DNA of 64,000 nt from the NCBI GenBank assembly GCA_948144175.1, contig CANXME010002497.1, positions 682,001 through 746,000 of the forward strand, read 5' to 3'. Every line of letters begins with the position of its first letter. Position 1 is the first letter of the stretch. Shown piece after piece: positions 21,179-32,699 of the stretch. A program made the position numbers and the translations under genes. Below the pieces are notes generated by a model. That model had not been told where the DNA came from and ran no database searches. It worked only from the letters and a program-made list of their open reading frames with translations. Origin of the DNA: Closterium sp. NIES-65. Taxonomy: Eukaryota > Streptophyta > Zygnematophyceae > Desmidiales > Closteriaceae.

Positions 21179-23143
21179 GTCCCAGGTAGACGCGGTCGAG
21201 CCGGTCGAGGTTACTGGTGACTCTGGTGCTGCTGTGGGTGCTGAGCCTGGGGGTGCTGACTCTGGGGGTGCTGCGCGGGTGGGTACTACGCCTGGGGGTG
21301 CTGGGCCTTCGGGTGGTACTGCTGGGGGTGCTGAGCTTGGGGGTGCTGCGCCTGGGGGTGCTGAGCCTGGGGGTGCTACGCCTGGGGGTGCTGAGCCTAG
21401 GGGGTGCTACGCGTGGGGGTGCTGAGCCTGGAGGTCCTACGTGTGGAGGTGCTGAGCCTGGGGGTGCCACGTCTGGAGCTGCTGAGCCTGGGGGTGCGGA
21501 GCCGGAGGCTGCTGGGCCTGCTCGTGTGGCGTCTGGCGGTGGTGGGCCTGGAGGTTCTCCGGGTGCTTCGTCTCGGCGGGAGCCACTCTCTCCACAGGAG
21601 CTGCGTGAGTGGTTTGCCCGGCGCTGGAGGCGTACTGCTGGAGCTTCTCCGGCTGCTAAGGGTGCTGGTGCCGCCGGTCCCGGAGGTGCTCGTGCCGCGA
21701 GTACTGGAGCTGCCGGGCCTGCGGGTTTGCCTGGAGCTGGAGCTGCTAAGGGTGTTGGCGCTGAGGCTATTGCTGTCAGTCCTGGAGACGGTTTTGCTGG
21801 GGGTGCTGCTGGTGCTCCTGGAGGTGCTGCTGGCTCTGGTCCTGCTGCGGGTGCTGATGTTCCTGCTGGAGGTCCTGCAGCTGGCGGTGGTGTTGGCGCT
21901 GGTGCTGTCCCTGCTGTGTCTGGAGTCGCCGCGCGGCCTCGGCCGTACTTCGTTCCGCTCCTTCAGCAGGTTCTTGGTCTTCCTCCTCCCTTAGAGTGTC
22001 CACCGCCTGTCTAGTCCCAGTCACAGCTTCCGCCGGCCTCCCCACTGCCTGCTCCTTCTCCCTACACTGGTCCTACTGGAGGTCTTGCTGAGCATCGTGA
22101 GCCTGTGTCTCGTCCTGCGTCGCCTGTTCGTGCTGCTCGCACTAGTGGTCGCAGTTCGCGTCAGCGTCCTCCTCCTGTCCCTGGCACGCTCCGGATGTCT
22201 CTGCGTCCGTCCACTGCTCCTCTGCGTGCCCCTTTACCTTCTCCTCCTGAGTCCTCTCTTCCTGCACTAGCCGACCCGGAGTCGGACTCTCTTCGTGCTG
22301 CCAGTCCTACTGTCACGCGTCTCCTTGCTACTGTCGTCACTGACCCCTCCTTTGAGTCCACTGTTGCGTCTGCTCTTGTTGCTGAGCTCGTCGAATTTGC
22401 TGCTCGCTGTCGTCTAGACTACGCTGCTAGTCTTGTTGCTGAGTCTGCGTCTGTCTGTCCTCCGTCCGTCGGGGGTGAGTGTGCTCTTGGCACGGACGTC
22501 CTTGAGGACAGGCAGGAGGAGTTCCAGTGTCTGGCTGCTGCTTCACCTCATCTCGTGTCCGTACTGCTTACCCCTGAGGGAGATCCAGATGCACTTGACA
22601 TCCCGACTCCGCGCTCTTACGCGGAGGCCGTAGAGGGTCCCTACTCCTCTCAGTGGCAGGCAGCTATGGATGCAGAGATGGCTTCCTGGAAGTCCACAGG
22701 CACCTACGTTGACGCAGTTCCCCCTCCTGGGGGCGAACATCGTCAGTGGCATGTGGATCTTCAGGGTGAAGCGGCCGCCAGGTTCTCCACCTGTCTTCAA
22801 GGCGCGGTACGTGGCTCGTGGCTTCAGTCATCGGCAGGGAGTTGACTACTTTCAGACCTTCTCTCCCACCCCGAAGATGACCACTCTTCGGGTGCTGCTA
22901 CACATAGCCGCTCAGCGTGACTACGAGCTTCACTCCCTTTACTTCAGCACTGTTTTCTTGCAGGGTAGCCTGCACGAGGAGATCTGGCTGCGCCGTCCAC
23001 CTGGCTTCACTGGGACTTTCCCTCCTGGCACCCAGTAGAGCCTCCGACGGCCAGTCTACGGTCTCCGCCAGGCACCGCGCGAGTGGCACGACACATTGAG
23101 GACTACGCTTGCGGCTCTTGGGTTTGCTCCCTCTACTGCTGAC
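21179..23143 (+). pseudogene. Linker and first half of RT of E4
   Basis: The linker carries PGGAE-type repeats (21240-21500), then LSPQELREWFARRWRR near 21590-21640. An Ala/Gly/Leu-rich stretch and the block VTRLLATVVTDPSFESTVAS (near 22310-22370) lead into RT. RT wording MWIFRVKRPPGSPPVFKARY is near 22750-22810. RT is interrupted by E5 at 23144. Confidence 0.8.
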
Positions 23144-23973
23144 TCTTATAGTCACAATAGGCTCCAATGTGCCTAAAACGAAAGAAAGAGTGCACAGCCG
23201 GATTTCTGCACAGCGGCTTCAAACGTTTGTAGCGTTCTGGTCAGAACTTCAAATGACCTGATTCAACTTGGATCTGGAGCGTCTGAACGTCGTCTATTCT
23301 AGGCAATTTAGATCGCACAATTTTACCAAGTATTGACGGCACAGTGTTGGTTTGAACGAACGGCACTATGGCAGCCACTATAGTCTTAGAACACGAAATA
23401 AGAAGAGATATGAAGAGTTACGAGTTGGGAATGACTCTCAGCTCCTACAAACCCCAAGAGCCGAGGTACAGTGATGTGGAACAGTGCCACACTGTCCCCA
23501 ACCACGAAGGGTCTCGAAACTACCCTTCACTAGGGCCTACACCAAGTGAAATGTTACACTACACAAAGTAATGTAACTATCTTCAATATCTTGAGGTGTA
23601 CCCTTTTGGCGAGCTTCGAAATCACTTGAGGCTTGACACCAAGGCTCGGGCTCTTCATCACAAACTCATCCTTGAGTTCTTGATGGGTCTGCTGCACGCA
23701 CCTGCGACACGCCAAACGTTCGACACAGAACAAAATAGAAACCGCGCACGACAAAAATAGAAACCGCGCGCGAGACACAAACGACCGCGTAACACGCGTC
23801 TAGCGATAACTCGCTGTTGACTCGACACAGACACTAGACATCATGACTCAACATTCACACACAATTATAAGCATGAAATATATATTATCCCATGCCCTCA
23901 TACCATTCCATACACACACACATGCACGCACACGGACAACAAGCCGAGTGCAAACCGTAGGGTTGCACCAACA
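23144..23973 (-). repeat. 3' LTR of E5
   Basis: 830 bp, ending GGTTGCACCAACA on the plus strand. The adjacent purine tract (minus strand GAGGGGGAGTT) is at about 23974-23985. Confidence 0.92.
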
Positions 23974-24044
23974 AACTCCCCCTCGGATTGTTGGCCTTAG
24001 GATATGTTGCTCTCTCAGTTCAGAGCCATCCCAGCCAGCTTGCA

Positions 24045-26180
24045 TCACTTCCAATGCTGCTGCTCCACCAGCCTTTTAGTCATCATGTCAGCCGGCTGCC
24101 CCGTGGTCTTCACGTACCGCAACTCAACTTCACCCGCGGTCACCATGCTCCTTGTCCAATGCCACTTCACCCTCATGTGCTTTGTGAGTCCATGCAACAT
24201 AGGGTTCTTAGCAAGAGCAATGGCACCCTGGCTGTCACAGTAGAGTGGGGTAGGTCCTTGCTGCTCCTCCCCCAATTCAGCCAACAAACGCCGCTGCCAC
24301 ACAATCTCCCGTACGGCACGGAAGAGTGCCATGTACTCGGACTCCACCGAGCTCAAAGCTTGGTCAACCTGCTTCTTGCTCTCCCAAGCTGTCGGGCCTC
24401 CACCAACACAGCATATGAAGCCTCCCACACTTGTCATGTCCTCTGGTTCCGATGCATATGACGCATCCGAGTAGGCGGTGAGGAACAAACGCCCGGGCTC
24501 AACACCATTCGCGCCCTTTTGGAGCCTTTGTGCCGCCGCCGAGTATTGCAGCCCAACGGTCGGTGTTTGGCCAAGATACTTGGCCACCCTCATTCCAGCT
24601 GCTACCTGCTCCTCATTAGGGCATTGCACAACCCTAGCCAGCTGCCCGGTAGCAAACGCGTCGTCCGGTCGGGTGTTTACCGCTGCATACATGAGGCTGC
24701 CCACCAACGAGTGAAAACGGCGCCTCTCCTCTTCACAAACGCTCTCCTCCTCTGGTCCCTTCACACACTTGAACCTAGAGGGAAAGGGAGCAGCCACATG
24801 ACCTTCACTCTGGCCAAAGTTGGCAGCCAACGCCTCCAGGTACTTCCGTTGGTGCACTCGCATGCTCCGCTTCTCCACGTCTCGTTCGATGTGGAGCCCA
24901 AGGTAGAAGTTCACGTCACCAAGGGACTTGCACTTGAACTTGTCATGCAGCTTCAGCATCACCTCCTTCACAAGGTCAGAGGAGGGTGAGAATATAAGAA
25001 TGTCATCCACATAAACCACCATGAAGCTCCTCTGCTCCCCCTCGCCAAGCATGAACAAGGAGTGATCGACCGTTGAGGGAGTGAAGCCGATCCCCTCCAA
25101 CACTTCGCGCAGCTTCATGTACCATTGCCTAGGGGCCTACTTCAGCCCATAGAGGGCCTTCTTCAGCTTCCACACTCTGCCATTACCATCATCAAACCCC
25201 TCTGGCTGCGCCATAAAAATCTCCTCCTCAAGGATGCCGTTAAGGAATGCCGTTACGATGTCCATTTGTTTTACTACCCATCCTTTGATGGCGGCTCCCG
25301 CGAATAGGGTTCGCAGCGTCGTCGGCTTCACCACTGGGGCAAATAGCTCCTTGAAGTCCACCTTCTCCTTCTGCTGGTACCCCTTGGCTACAAGCCTAGA
25401 CTTGTAGCGCTCGATCTTGCCGTCGGCATCCGACTTGATTTTGAAGAGCCACTTGGACGTTATCGCCGTACGCCCCTCCGGTAGCTCCACCAATTCAAAC
25501 GTGTCATTCTCCTTGATGCTCTTCAGCTCACTCTCCATGGCCTTCTTCCACTCCTCAGCATCACTACTCTCCAAAGCCTCCTTGAGAGTTGCTGGTTCTC
25601 CCGGCATCTCCACCGGAGAGAAGAACGCGAAGGCACACTCCTCGTAGTCACTCTCCACGTCGTCTCCGACCATCATTGCCGCTCCGGCCAGGGCTGTCTT
25701 GCCCTGCTTTCCCAGCGCATCATAGGTCAGCCTATTAGGGGGTTGAACTCTCCTCTTCCCCCTTCCTTCCTCCTCAGCTGCAGGGACTTGAAGGCCTTGG
25801 TGTTGCTGCGGTGTGGCTCGAATCCGTGGAGCACTTGTAGTGCGGGAAGGGAGTGACGGTGCACGCTCGCTCACTTGCTGCACCTCCTCCTCTTCTTCCT
25901 CTGCATCATTGGCCTCCTCTTGCCCATTCACAAGGGAGGATTGCCTTGTGGTTGTGCTGCCGCTGCTCAGCTCCAAAGGCAGCTCCACATGCTCCAAACC
26001 GGAACTCTTCACCTCCCCAAACCGCACGCCTATCTTCGCCTCATTCTCCGCCTTCCAATCCTTGTACATGAAGTTCTCCATGAACTTGCAGTCCCTGCTC
26101 ACCAAGAACTTCTTGGTGAATGGGTCCCAAAGAAGCCATCCCTTGCTGTTTTGAGCCATGCCCAAGTGCACGGCCCACAC
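24045..26180 (-). pseudogene. E5 RT and RNase H
   Basis: RT begins with a Copia-type acidic linker, then WKKAMESELKSIKENDTFEL and FKIKSDADGKIERYKSRLVA near 25370-25560. DIVTAFLNGILEEEIFM is near 25210-25265, and the catalytic MVVYVDDILIFSP is near 24985-25025. RNase H has AYSDASYASEPEDM (near 24440-24490), SSVESEYMALFRA (near 24310-24350), LYCDSQGAIALAKNP (near 24195-24240) and the terminal PADMMTKRL. The catalytic residues of both domains are visible. Fossil with very few breaks. Confidence 0.88.
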
Positions 26181-28783
26181 GCCTTGGCACCAAGCTTGTT
26201 GTGCCGAAGATGCTTAGGCACGAGCGCCATGCACATGCACCCGAACACACGAAGCATATCCACCTTTGGCTTCCTTCCTAGCCACTCCACATAGGGCACC
26301 CATTTGTCTGCTCCCACATGAGTCAAGGCTCGGTTCTTGGCCACACACGCGCTCCGCACCGCATCAGGCCAGAAATAGTCGGGTAGCCCGGCTTCAATGA
26401 GCAACCCGCGTGCCGCCTCCGTGATTGTGCGGTTCGCTCGCTCGGCGATGCCGTTCATTGCAGGGGAGTATGGCATGGTAAGGGAGTGCCGAATACCATT
26501 CTTCTTCAGCCACAAACCAAACTCCTTGCTCAGGAACTCTCCCCCTCGATCGGTGCGGATTGACTTGACTAGACGGTCTTGTTGCCGCTCCACCATCGGG
26601 AACCAATCCGCCTCCAACGTTTCAGCCACGTCGCTCTTCTTGGCCAGCACGTACACCCAAGTCATACGGGTGTAGACGTCCACAATAGTGAGGAAGTACT
26701 CAGCTCCAGCAGCTCCAAGCTTCAGGGGGCCCACCACGTCCATCACCACCTCATCAAGTGGTGCCTTAGCCGTTGCCTCCGAACTAGAGAATGGGAAACG
26801 GGTGAACTTGGCTTGCATGCACGTCGGGCAGCCAAGTACCTCATCGGGCTCCCCCTTCACACGTATGCCAGCAACCATCTCATTCTTCACTAGCTGCTGC
26901 AAGATGGGCAGGGCCACATGCCCCATGCGCCGATGCAAGGTGAGCCAACCACACTCCCCCGTAGCCAAAGTTGGATTGGAGAATGCCGCGCTCGCAATAG
27001 CGCCCCACATACTCTCTCCGTAGTCCTCCTCCGCTGCTGCCTCGGGGTTCTCCTCACCCTTTTGCTGCTCCTTGGCTGCTGCACCTCTCTCCATAGGTTC
27101 ACCAAGCTTGCTGGTCCCTCCAAGATTGCACTTCTTGGACTCCTTCTCCTTAGCGCGACCGTCCGCGCAATCGCCGCTACCAACCGCTCCACCTTTGGTG
27201 CTGACGCTTGCTGCCACTTGCCTCTCCTTAGGCATTGGGACCACAGGGATCTGCCACATCTCGTTGTAGACATCTCTGTCCTCATGAAGGTCCCAAAGAA
27301 TCCGATTGCCAAGCCTTGCGGTGTAGGTCTTGGCTCCCTTTGAGTTCGTGTCCATGCCGGCCTTTGCCAACCGCCGCACGGAAATCAGGTTGGCAGCAAG
27401 GCTGGGCACCCAAAGCATATTCTTGAGGCCCACCATCTTCCCATCAGCACCCTTAAACATGGCCTTGCCCATGCCTTTCACCTCCGCTCGCTGCCCCAAA
27501 GCTGATGTGACATGCTTCACCGGTGACGGTTCGAGTTCGGTGAGCAAGTCCGGGCGAGGTGTCATGCTATAGGTAGCGCCACTATCGATCACCCAATAGT
27601 CCAGAGGGTGTAGAGTCACCTTCGCCACAGCTGCTGGCTCCTCAAAGCCTTCATCCTTCTCTGGACCAGTCGGTACTTGCGTCGACACGAAGTAGAATAG
27701 ACCCGGGTACTGATCGTTGCTCGGGTCCTTGTCGTTGTCTCCGCTCTTCATGTTTGCAGCTCCGCCACCGCGACCGCCACGGCCTCCACGGCCTCTTCCT
27801 CTCCCTCTTCCTGCTCCTCTACCCTCTTGGCCTTGAGCACGGGTCCAACCATCAGGGAGTTTGTAGCAGTCGCGCCACATGTGTCCGCTCTTGTGGCAAT
27901 AGTGACACTCGCCGTCGAATCGGCCGCGACCGCGTCCGTAGCTCTTGTCGTCGCTGCCGTAACCGCCACTCCCGCGGCCTCCGCCGAAGTTGCTGCCACC
28001 AAACCTTCCTCCCCCTCGTCCTCTACCTCTTCCTCGACCATATCCACGGCCGATGCTCGCTGCCCCAGCGCCATCCGCACTCGCCAACTCACGGCGGCGG
28101 AAATCCTCTTGAAGGATAGCTCGCTTCACGTCTTCAAGCGAGAGGCGGGGCAAGTCGCGATAAAGGTTGATGATGAGCGAGGACCATGACTCAGGGAGTA
28201 GGGCCAGCAACTTGGTCTTCTTTTGGAGCTCACTATAGTTCAAATCAGCTCCCTCAAGCCGCGTCAACAAGTCGAAGAATTTCTGCACCCCTTCTTCAAC
28301 CGCTTCATCCTCTTCAATTCGTAGTGTCGCCATTTGCCGTTCGAACACCACAGCTACCGTCGCTGTTGCAGGAGCGTGTACACCCTTGAGAGCAGCCCAT
28401 GCCTTTGGTCCCTTCTCTGGTTCATGCTGGAAAGGCTTGATGTGACGGATTTGGCTGCTCCCCAACGCTTGCCCAAGTAGGAGGTAGCCTTGTGCGCTCT
28501 TCCGCACCCACGGGCTCTTCTCCGGGTCGTTCTCGGGACGCTTCTCCGTTCCTTCCATTACCTCCAGCAGGTCATAGTGGTCAAATATGTTCTCCATTCT
28601 GAAGGACCACTCAGCAAAGTTGTCACCATTGAACTTGTCAAGGCCAAACACTCTAGGCTCATCCCTAGATGGGCCAACACTTGGTTGCACAGGCGCCATG
28701 GCTGAATCACGGGGTTGGCCTTGAGCTTGGGCTTCTCCTCTGCCACCAGCACCTCTGCCACCCCTTTCCTCAGGTCCAGCCAT
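26099..28783 (-). pseudogene. E5 Gag-protease-integrase
   Basis: The likely Gag start is the ATG at 28783, about 20 bp inside the primer site. The Gag core has FNGDNFAEWSFRMENIFDHY. A Gly/Arg-rich tract precedes a canonical CX2CX4HX4C knuckle, CHYCHKSGHMWRDC (near 27870-27915). Protease is DYWVIDSGATYSM near 27560-27600. The pre-integrase zinc region is LHRRMGHVALPILQQL with CPTCMQAKF. The integrase core has DVVGPLKLGAAGAEYFLTIV, IRTDRGGEFLSKEF, and SPAMNGIAERANRTITEA with its catalytic Glu. The lineage resembles Tnt1/Tork-like plant Copia elements. Confidence 0.88.
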
Positions 28784-28817
28784 TGTCGAAACTGCTCCAA
28801 GGGGCTCTGATACCACT

Positions 28818-29647
28818 TGTTATAGTCACAATAGGCTCCAATGTGCCTTAAACGAAAGATAGAGTGCACAGCCGGATTTCTGCACAGCGGCTTCAAACGT
28901 TCATAGCGTTCTGGTCACAACTTCTAATGCCTGATTAAACTTGGATCTGGAGCGTCTGAACGTCGCCTACAATAGGCAATTTAGATCGCACAATTTCACC
29001 AAGTATTGACGACACAGTGTCGGTTTGAACGAACGGCACTATGGCAGCCACTATAGTCTTAGAACACAAAATAGAAAGAGATATGAAGAGTTACGAGTTG
29101 GGAATGACTCCCAGCTCCTACAAACCCCAACAGCCGAGGTACAGTGATGTGGAACAGTGCCACACTGTCCCCAACAACGAAAGGTCTCGAAACTACCCTT
29201 CACTAGGGCCTACACCAAGTGAAATGTTACACTACACAAAGTAATGTAACTATCTTCAATATCTTGAGGTGTACCCTTTTGGCGAGCTTCGAAATCACTT
29301 GACGCTTGACACCAAGGCTCGGGCTCTTCATCACAAACTCATCCTTGAGTTCTTGATGGGTCTGCTGCACACACCTGCGACACGCCAAACGTTCGACACA
29401 GGACAAAATAGAAACCGCGCACGACAAAAATAAAAACCGCGCGCGAGACACAAACAACCGCGTAACACGCGTCTAGCGATAACTCGCTATTGACTCGACA
29501 CACACACTCGACATCATGACTCAACATTCACACACAAATATAAGCATGAAATATATATTATCCCATGCCCTCATACCATTCCATACACACACACATGCAC
29601 GCACACGGACAACAAGCCGAGTGCAAAACCGTAGGGTTGCACCAACA
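28818..29647 (-). repeat. 5' LTR of E5
   Basis: 830 bp. On the minus strand it ends CTATAACA, followed by two bases and TGGTATCAGAGCCCC, an initiator-Met tRNA primer site. Confidence 0.92.
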
Positions 29648-29652
29648 CTGAC

Positions 29653-30689
29653 CCGTCGCTGTTTCTGTGCACCGACACCTCTCTGCCGCCGTTCTACATC
29701 CTCGTGAATGTCGACGACTTGGTCTTTGCCACAGCTGACACTGCTGGACTCGCCCACGTGAAGTCCGAGCTGCAGAAGAGACACACGTGCACAGACCTGG
29801 GTGAACTGCGCAGCTACCTTGGCTTGCAGATCACTCGGGACAGAGCACGCCGCACCATTACCCTGACTCAGTCACACATGGTGCAGCAGGTCCTTCAGCG
29901 CTGCGGCTTCACGTACTCCTCGCCTCAGGCCACTCCTCTGCCTACTCGCCACTCGCTCTCAGCTCTGCCTTCGGATGAGTCTGTAGAGTCGAGTGGCCCG
30001 TACCCCGAGCTTGTTGGCTGCCTCATGTACCTGATGACCTGCACACGACCTGACCTTGCATACCCTCTTAGAATTCTTGCACGCTATGTTGCTCCTGGGA
30101 GACACAGACCAGAGCACATGGCTGCAGCGAAGAGGGTGTTGCGCTACTTGTGCAGTACGTCGGGCATGGGGCTAGTGCTTGGAGGGCAGAGTCCAGTGAT
30201 CCTCACTGGGCACGCAGACGCTTCTTGGGCTGACGACCAGGCTACACAACGGTCGTCACAGGGTTACACCTTCAGCCTTGGTTCCGGCTCTGTTTTGTGG
30301 CGGGCTACTCGCTCGTCTTCTATTCTCGGCTCCAGTTGTGAGGCTGAGATCTACGCCGGAGTCATGGCTGCTCAGGAGCTTCGCTGGCTCACCTACCTGC
30401 TGACTGACCTCGGAGAGCCGCCTCGTTCTCCTCCAGTGCTGCACGTAGACAACAAGGCCATGCTGCCTTGTGTTGGGAGCAGCGCATGGAGCACAGAACG
30501 AAGCACATTGCTCTCCGCTACTTTCTTGCTCGTGAGCTGCAGCAGCGTGGTCAGTTGCGACTTGCGTACATGGCCTCTGAGGCCAACACTACTGATATCT
30601 TTACCAAGGCACTTGCGCCTTGTGATCATCAGCGCTTCTGTACTCAGCTTGGTCTTGTACCTGTCTTGCCTCACTTACTCACTTCTTGA
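29653..30689 (+). pseudogene. RT (second half) and RNase H of E4
   Basis: Resumes the E4 RT after E5: VDDLVFATADTAGLAHVKSE near 29710-29770, then LGLQITRD and QSHMVQQVLQRCGF. RNase H has HADASWADDQATQ (near 30210-30250), SCEAEIYAG, HVDNKAMLP and the terminal ANTTDIFTKAL near 30580-30615. Fossil. Confidence 0.82.
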
Positions 30690-30899
30690 CCTTGCTTGTA
30701 CTGTGACATATATATATACTCCGGCTCTTGCTTGTTTAGCCTGTTATATATATATGTGTTCCTGCATGTGAACTGGCCTTCTGGCCTTGAACTTGTGCTC
30801 GGAATGTGTGGTGACTTTGTGATCCACCCTGAGCTTTGCTTTGTTTTGCTTGACTGGTCTTGTGACCCCTTGTTCTCCCGCACTTTGCCTATAGGGGTG

Positions 30900-31020
30900 T
30901 GTCAAATTATAATGTTGTGTAGGCTATAGTGGGGTAGCCTCTATGGGGTACACATTTCTAGGGTTGCATATTTGTATCACTTTCGTTCCTTAGTCAATCA
31001 TTCTCGTTTCAGTTTTCTCA
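30900..31020 (+). repeat. 3' LTR of E4
   Basis: 121 bp, with 2 substitutions against 17593-17713. It is preceded by a weakened form of the purine-tract inverted repeat (near 30875-30899). Confidence 0.9.
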
Positions 31021-31032
31021 TGGTATCAGAGC
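31021..31032 (+). other. 12-nt initiator-Met tRNA complement beyond the E4 3' LTR
   Basis: TGGTATCAGAGC directly follows the 3' LTR and exactly matches the complement of the plant initiator-Met tRNA 3' end. The primer site inside E4 at 17714 differs by one missing base. Sequence copied from the 428-bp target follows at once. A primer site is not expected after a 3' LTR, so this looks like an uncleaned reverse-transcription end. Confidence 0.75.
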
Positions 31033-31460
31033 AGTGAGTTCAAGGAGGAAAGGTGTGGTGACTGCAATTTCATTGGCGGGAAACTGGGTGCGCTCAACAG
31101 TGACAGGGATTTGGATCTCCAAAAGTGCTTCACGGGCCATAAGTGAGACTTGCGCAACGACATTGGTCGGAGTGAATTGTCTATTAGTGAATTCTCTACG
31201 CGTGCGAAAATCAGCGGTTGAACTGTTCGAGGTGTTTCACGTGTTGTTTACGGGCCATGCAGCGAACGTGAGTGGCGGGAGAATTGAGCGTCCGTTAAAT
31301 AAGCACAGTGTATCCATGTTTGAAGGAACGAATCTCATTGAAATCATCGGACCCCGTTGTTACGATTGCTTCATGGGTGGCGTAATGATTGGTATGGTAA
31401 TTCAGTTCAAATTGTCACCACGGGCAGAAACCATCAGCCATTCAAAAACTCGTCAAAAAC
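31033..31460. repeat. 428-bp target duplication flanking E4, right copy
   Basis: Same length and orientation as 17165-17592, with 9 substitutions. After 31460 the sequence continues into unrelated DNA (CACAAGATGAG), presumably the original downstream flank. Confidence 0.92.
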
Positions 31461-32332
31461 CACAAGATGAGTAATGATGGGGAAAACTGACCACGGGAAA
31501 CGGGCGCGGTCGCAGGGCAGGGGCCTTGGGAAAACCACTGCCTGTTGGAATTAGAGTCGAGAAAGCACCGCGGTTCGTCATACCCTCTAAAAACTGGTCC
31601 AGTCGGCCGACGCTTCGGGACTAGCCCGAACCTCGATGCCAGCTTCACACTAGCTAGTTCGCTCGCACCGCATAACTGTTTGCATCCTTGCTTATAAGTT
31701 TTCTCTCATGCCTTCTCTCTTGCTTTTTAGGGAAAATATGCCACTCTTACTGAACAAGGGTCTCGAATCTTGATAATACGTTGGGTAAAAAAATTATGGG
31801 TACGGTCCTTGCAAAGGGTGATAAGATGTTTCACGAAAACAGTCACAATCAACTGGGGAAATAATCATGTGAATATAGATGAAACTCCCGCCCAAAAAAC
31901 ATAATATCCAATAGGAACCTGGATGCAGTGATCAACCCTAATACGTAATTCGCCTTGTGTTTAGGGTTGATCCGCTCCCAAAGCGCATCAGATTCCAATT
32001 GGGTTTTAGGTCTTTTTTCTAAGTTCATTAATTGGTTTGGCATGAGCGGGAAAATTGCGAGTTTCAAGTAATTCTGGTGGTAGTGACCATTCGCATGAAC
32101 CTCTGTTTGTTGATAGTGACTGAATGCGTTAACCCATTACCATACCTGTTAGAACACTTGATACAGTGACTGTACGCGAGAATATTTTACCAGATGCGTC
32201 ATCAAGTCTCATGTTTCTTGCTTCTTGCATATTTTCCCTACTCTTGTTTGCCAAGTTAGGCCCGCAATTGTTAAAGATGGCTTCTTGTATTAGAATCACC
32301 TAGGATTTGGGTGTTGGAATAGCCTAGACAAG
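31461..32332. other. Unassigned DNA, no gene recognised
   Basis: AT-richer than its surroundings, no open frame above about 72 codons, no transposon motif or RNA gene recognised. Likely host intergenic or intronic sequence downstream of the E4 target site. Confidence 0.5.
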
Positions 32333-32449
32333 TGTCAAGAGGAATGATCAAACTAGTTTTGGAAGAGATACAAATACTACACCTAATTGGGGCTGTACCC
32401 CTTATGGTGTACCCCAGGACAGCCTAGCAAGCACAAATACAACTTGACA
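32333..32449 (-). repeat. 3' LTR of E6
   Basis: 117 bp, TGTCAAGAGGAATG to AACTTGACA on the plus strand. It keeps the GGGGTA direct-repeat core. The inverted-repeat purine tract CCCCCATAGGCCAAGTGGGGG follows. The outer boundary is less certain because a TGTTGGAA start 21 bp upstream is an alternative. Confidence 0.7.
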
Positions 32450-32699
32450 CACCCCCATAGGCCAAGTGGGGGACAACCAGATGGTCACAAGACCAGTCGA
32501 GCAAGAGAACAAAACACAGCAAAGCTCAGGGTGGATCTCAAGGACATCACACAGTTTGAGCACAAGCAAGCGACCACAAGGCCAGTTCACATGCAGAGTT
32601 ATTATAGCAAGGTAGTATACTAATCACAACCTAGCAAGAGGAAATAAGAAGGTATGAAGATATATATCAGTGTACAACAAGTGCAAGTCAAGCAACTAA

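Larger units (their letters stand above)
23144..29647 (-). mobile_element. E5: 830-bp-LTR Ty1/Copia element nested in E4
   Basis: A 6,504-bp Copia element on the minus strand with 830-bp LTRs and a 5-bp target duplication CTGAC (23139-23143 and 29648-29652). It is a different Copia lineage from its host: long LTRs, no tandem-repeat leader, and Gag with an ordinary zinc knuckle. Parts are the 5' LTR, primer site (28801-28815), Gag, protease, integrase, RT, RNase H, purine tract and 3' LTR, in one near-continuous polyprotein. It looks almost whole, with very few breaks. The LTRs differ at about 33 positions including indels (about 4%), more than the LTRs of the element it interrupts. Confidence 0.95.
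17593..31032 (+). mobile_element. E4: short-LTR Ty1/Copia element, carrying nested E5
   Basis: A Copia element of about 6.9 kb on the plus strand, interrupted by E5 (23144-29647). Parts in order are the 5' LTR, primer site, tandem-repeat leader, Gag, protease, integrase, linker, RT, RNase H, purine tract and 3' LTR. The two 121-bp LTRs differ at 2 sites (about 1.7%), so it is relatively young. It is broken, with several breaks. It ends not at the 3' LTR but 12 nt later, with a perfect initiator-Met tRNA complement, and is flanked by a 428-bp rather than a 5-bp duplication. Confidence 0.92.
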
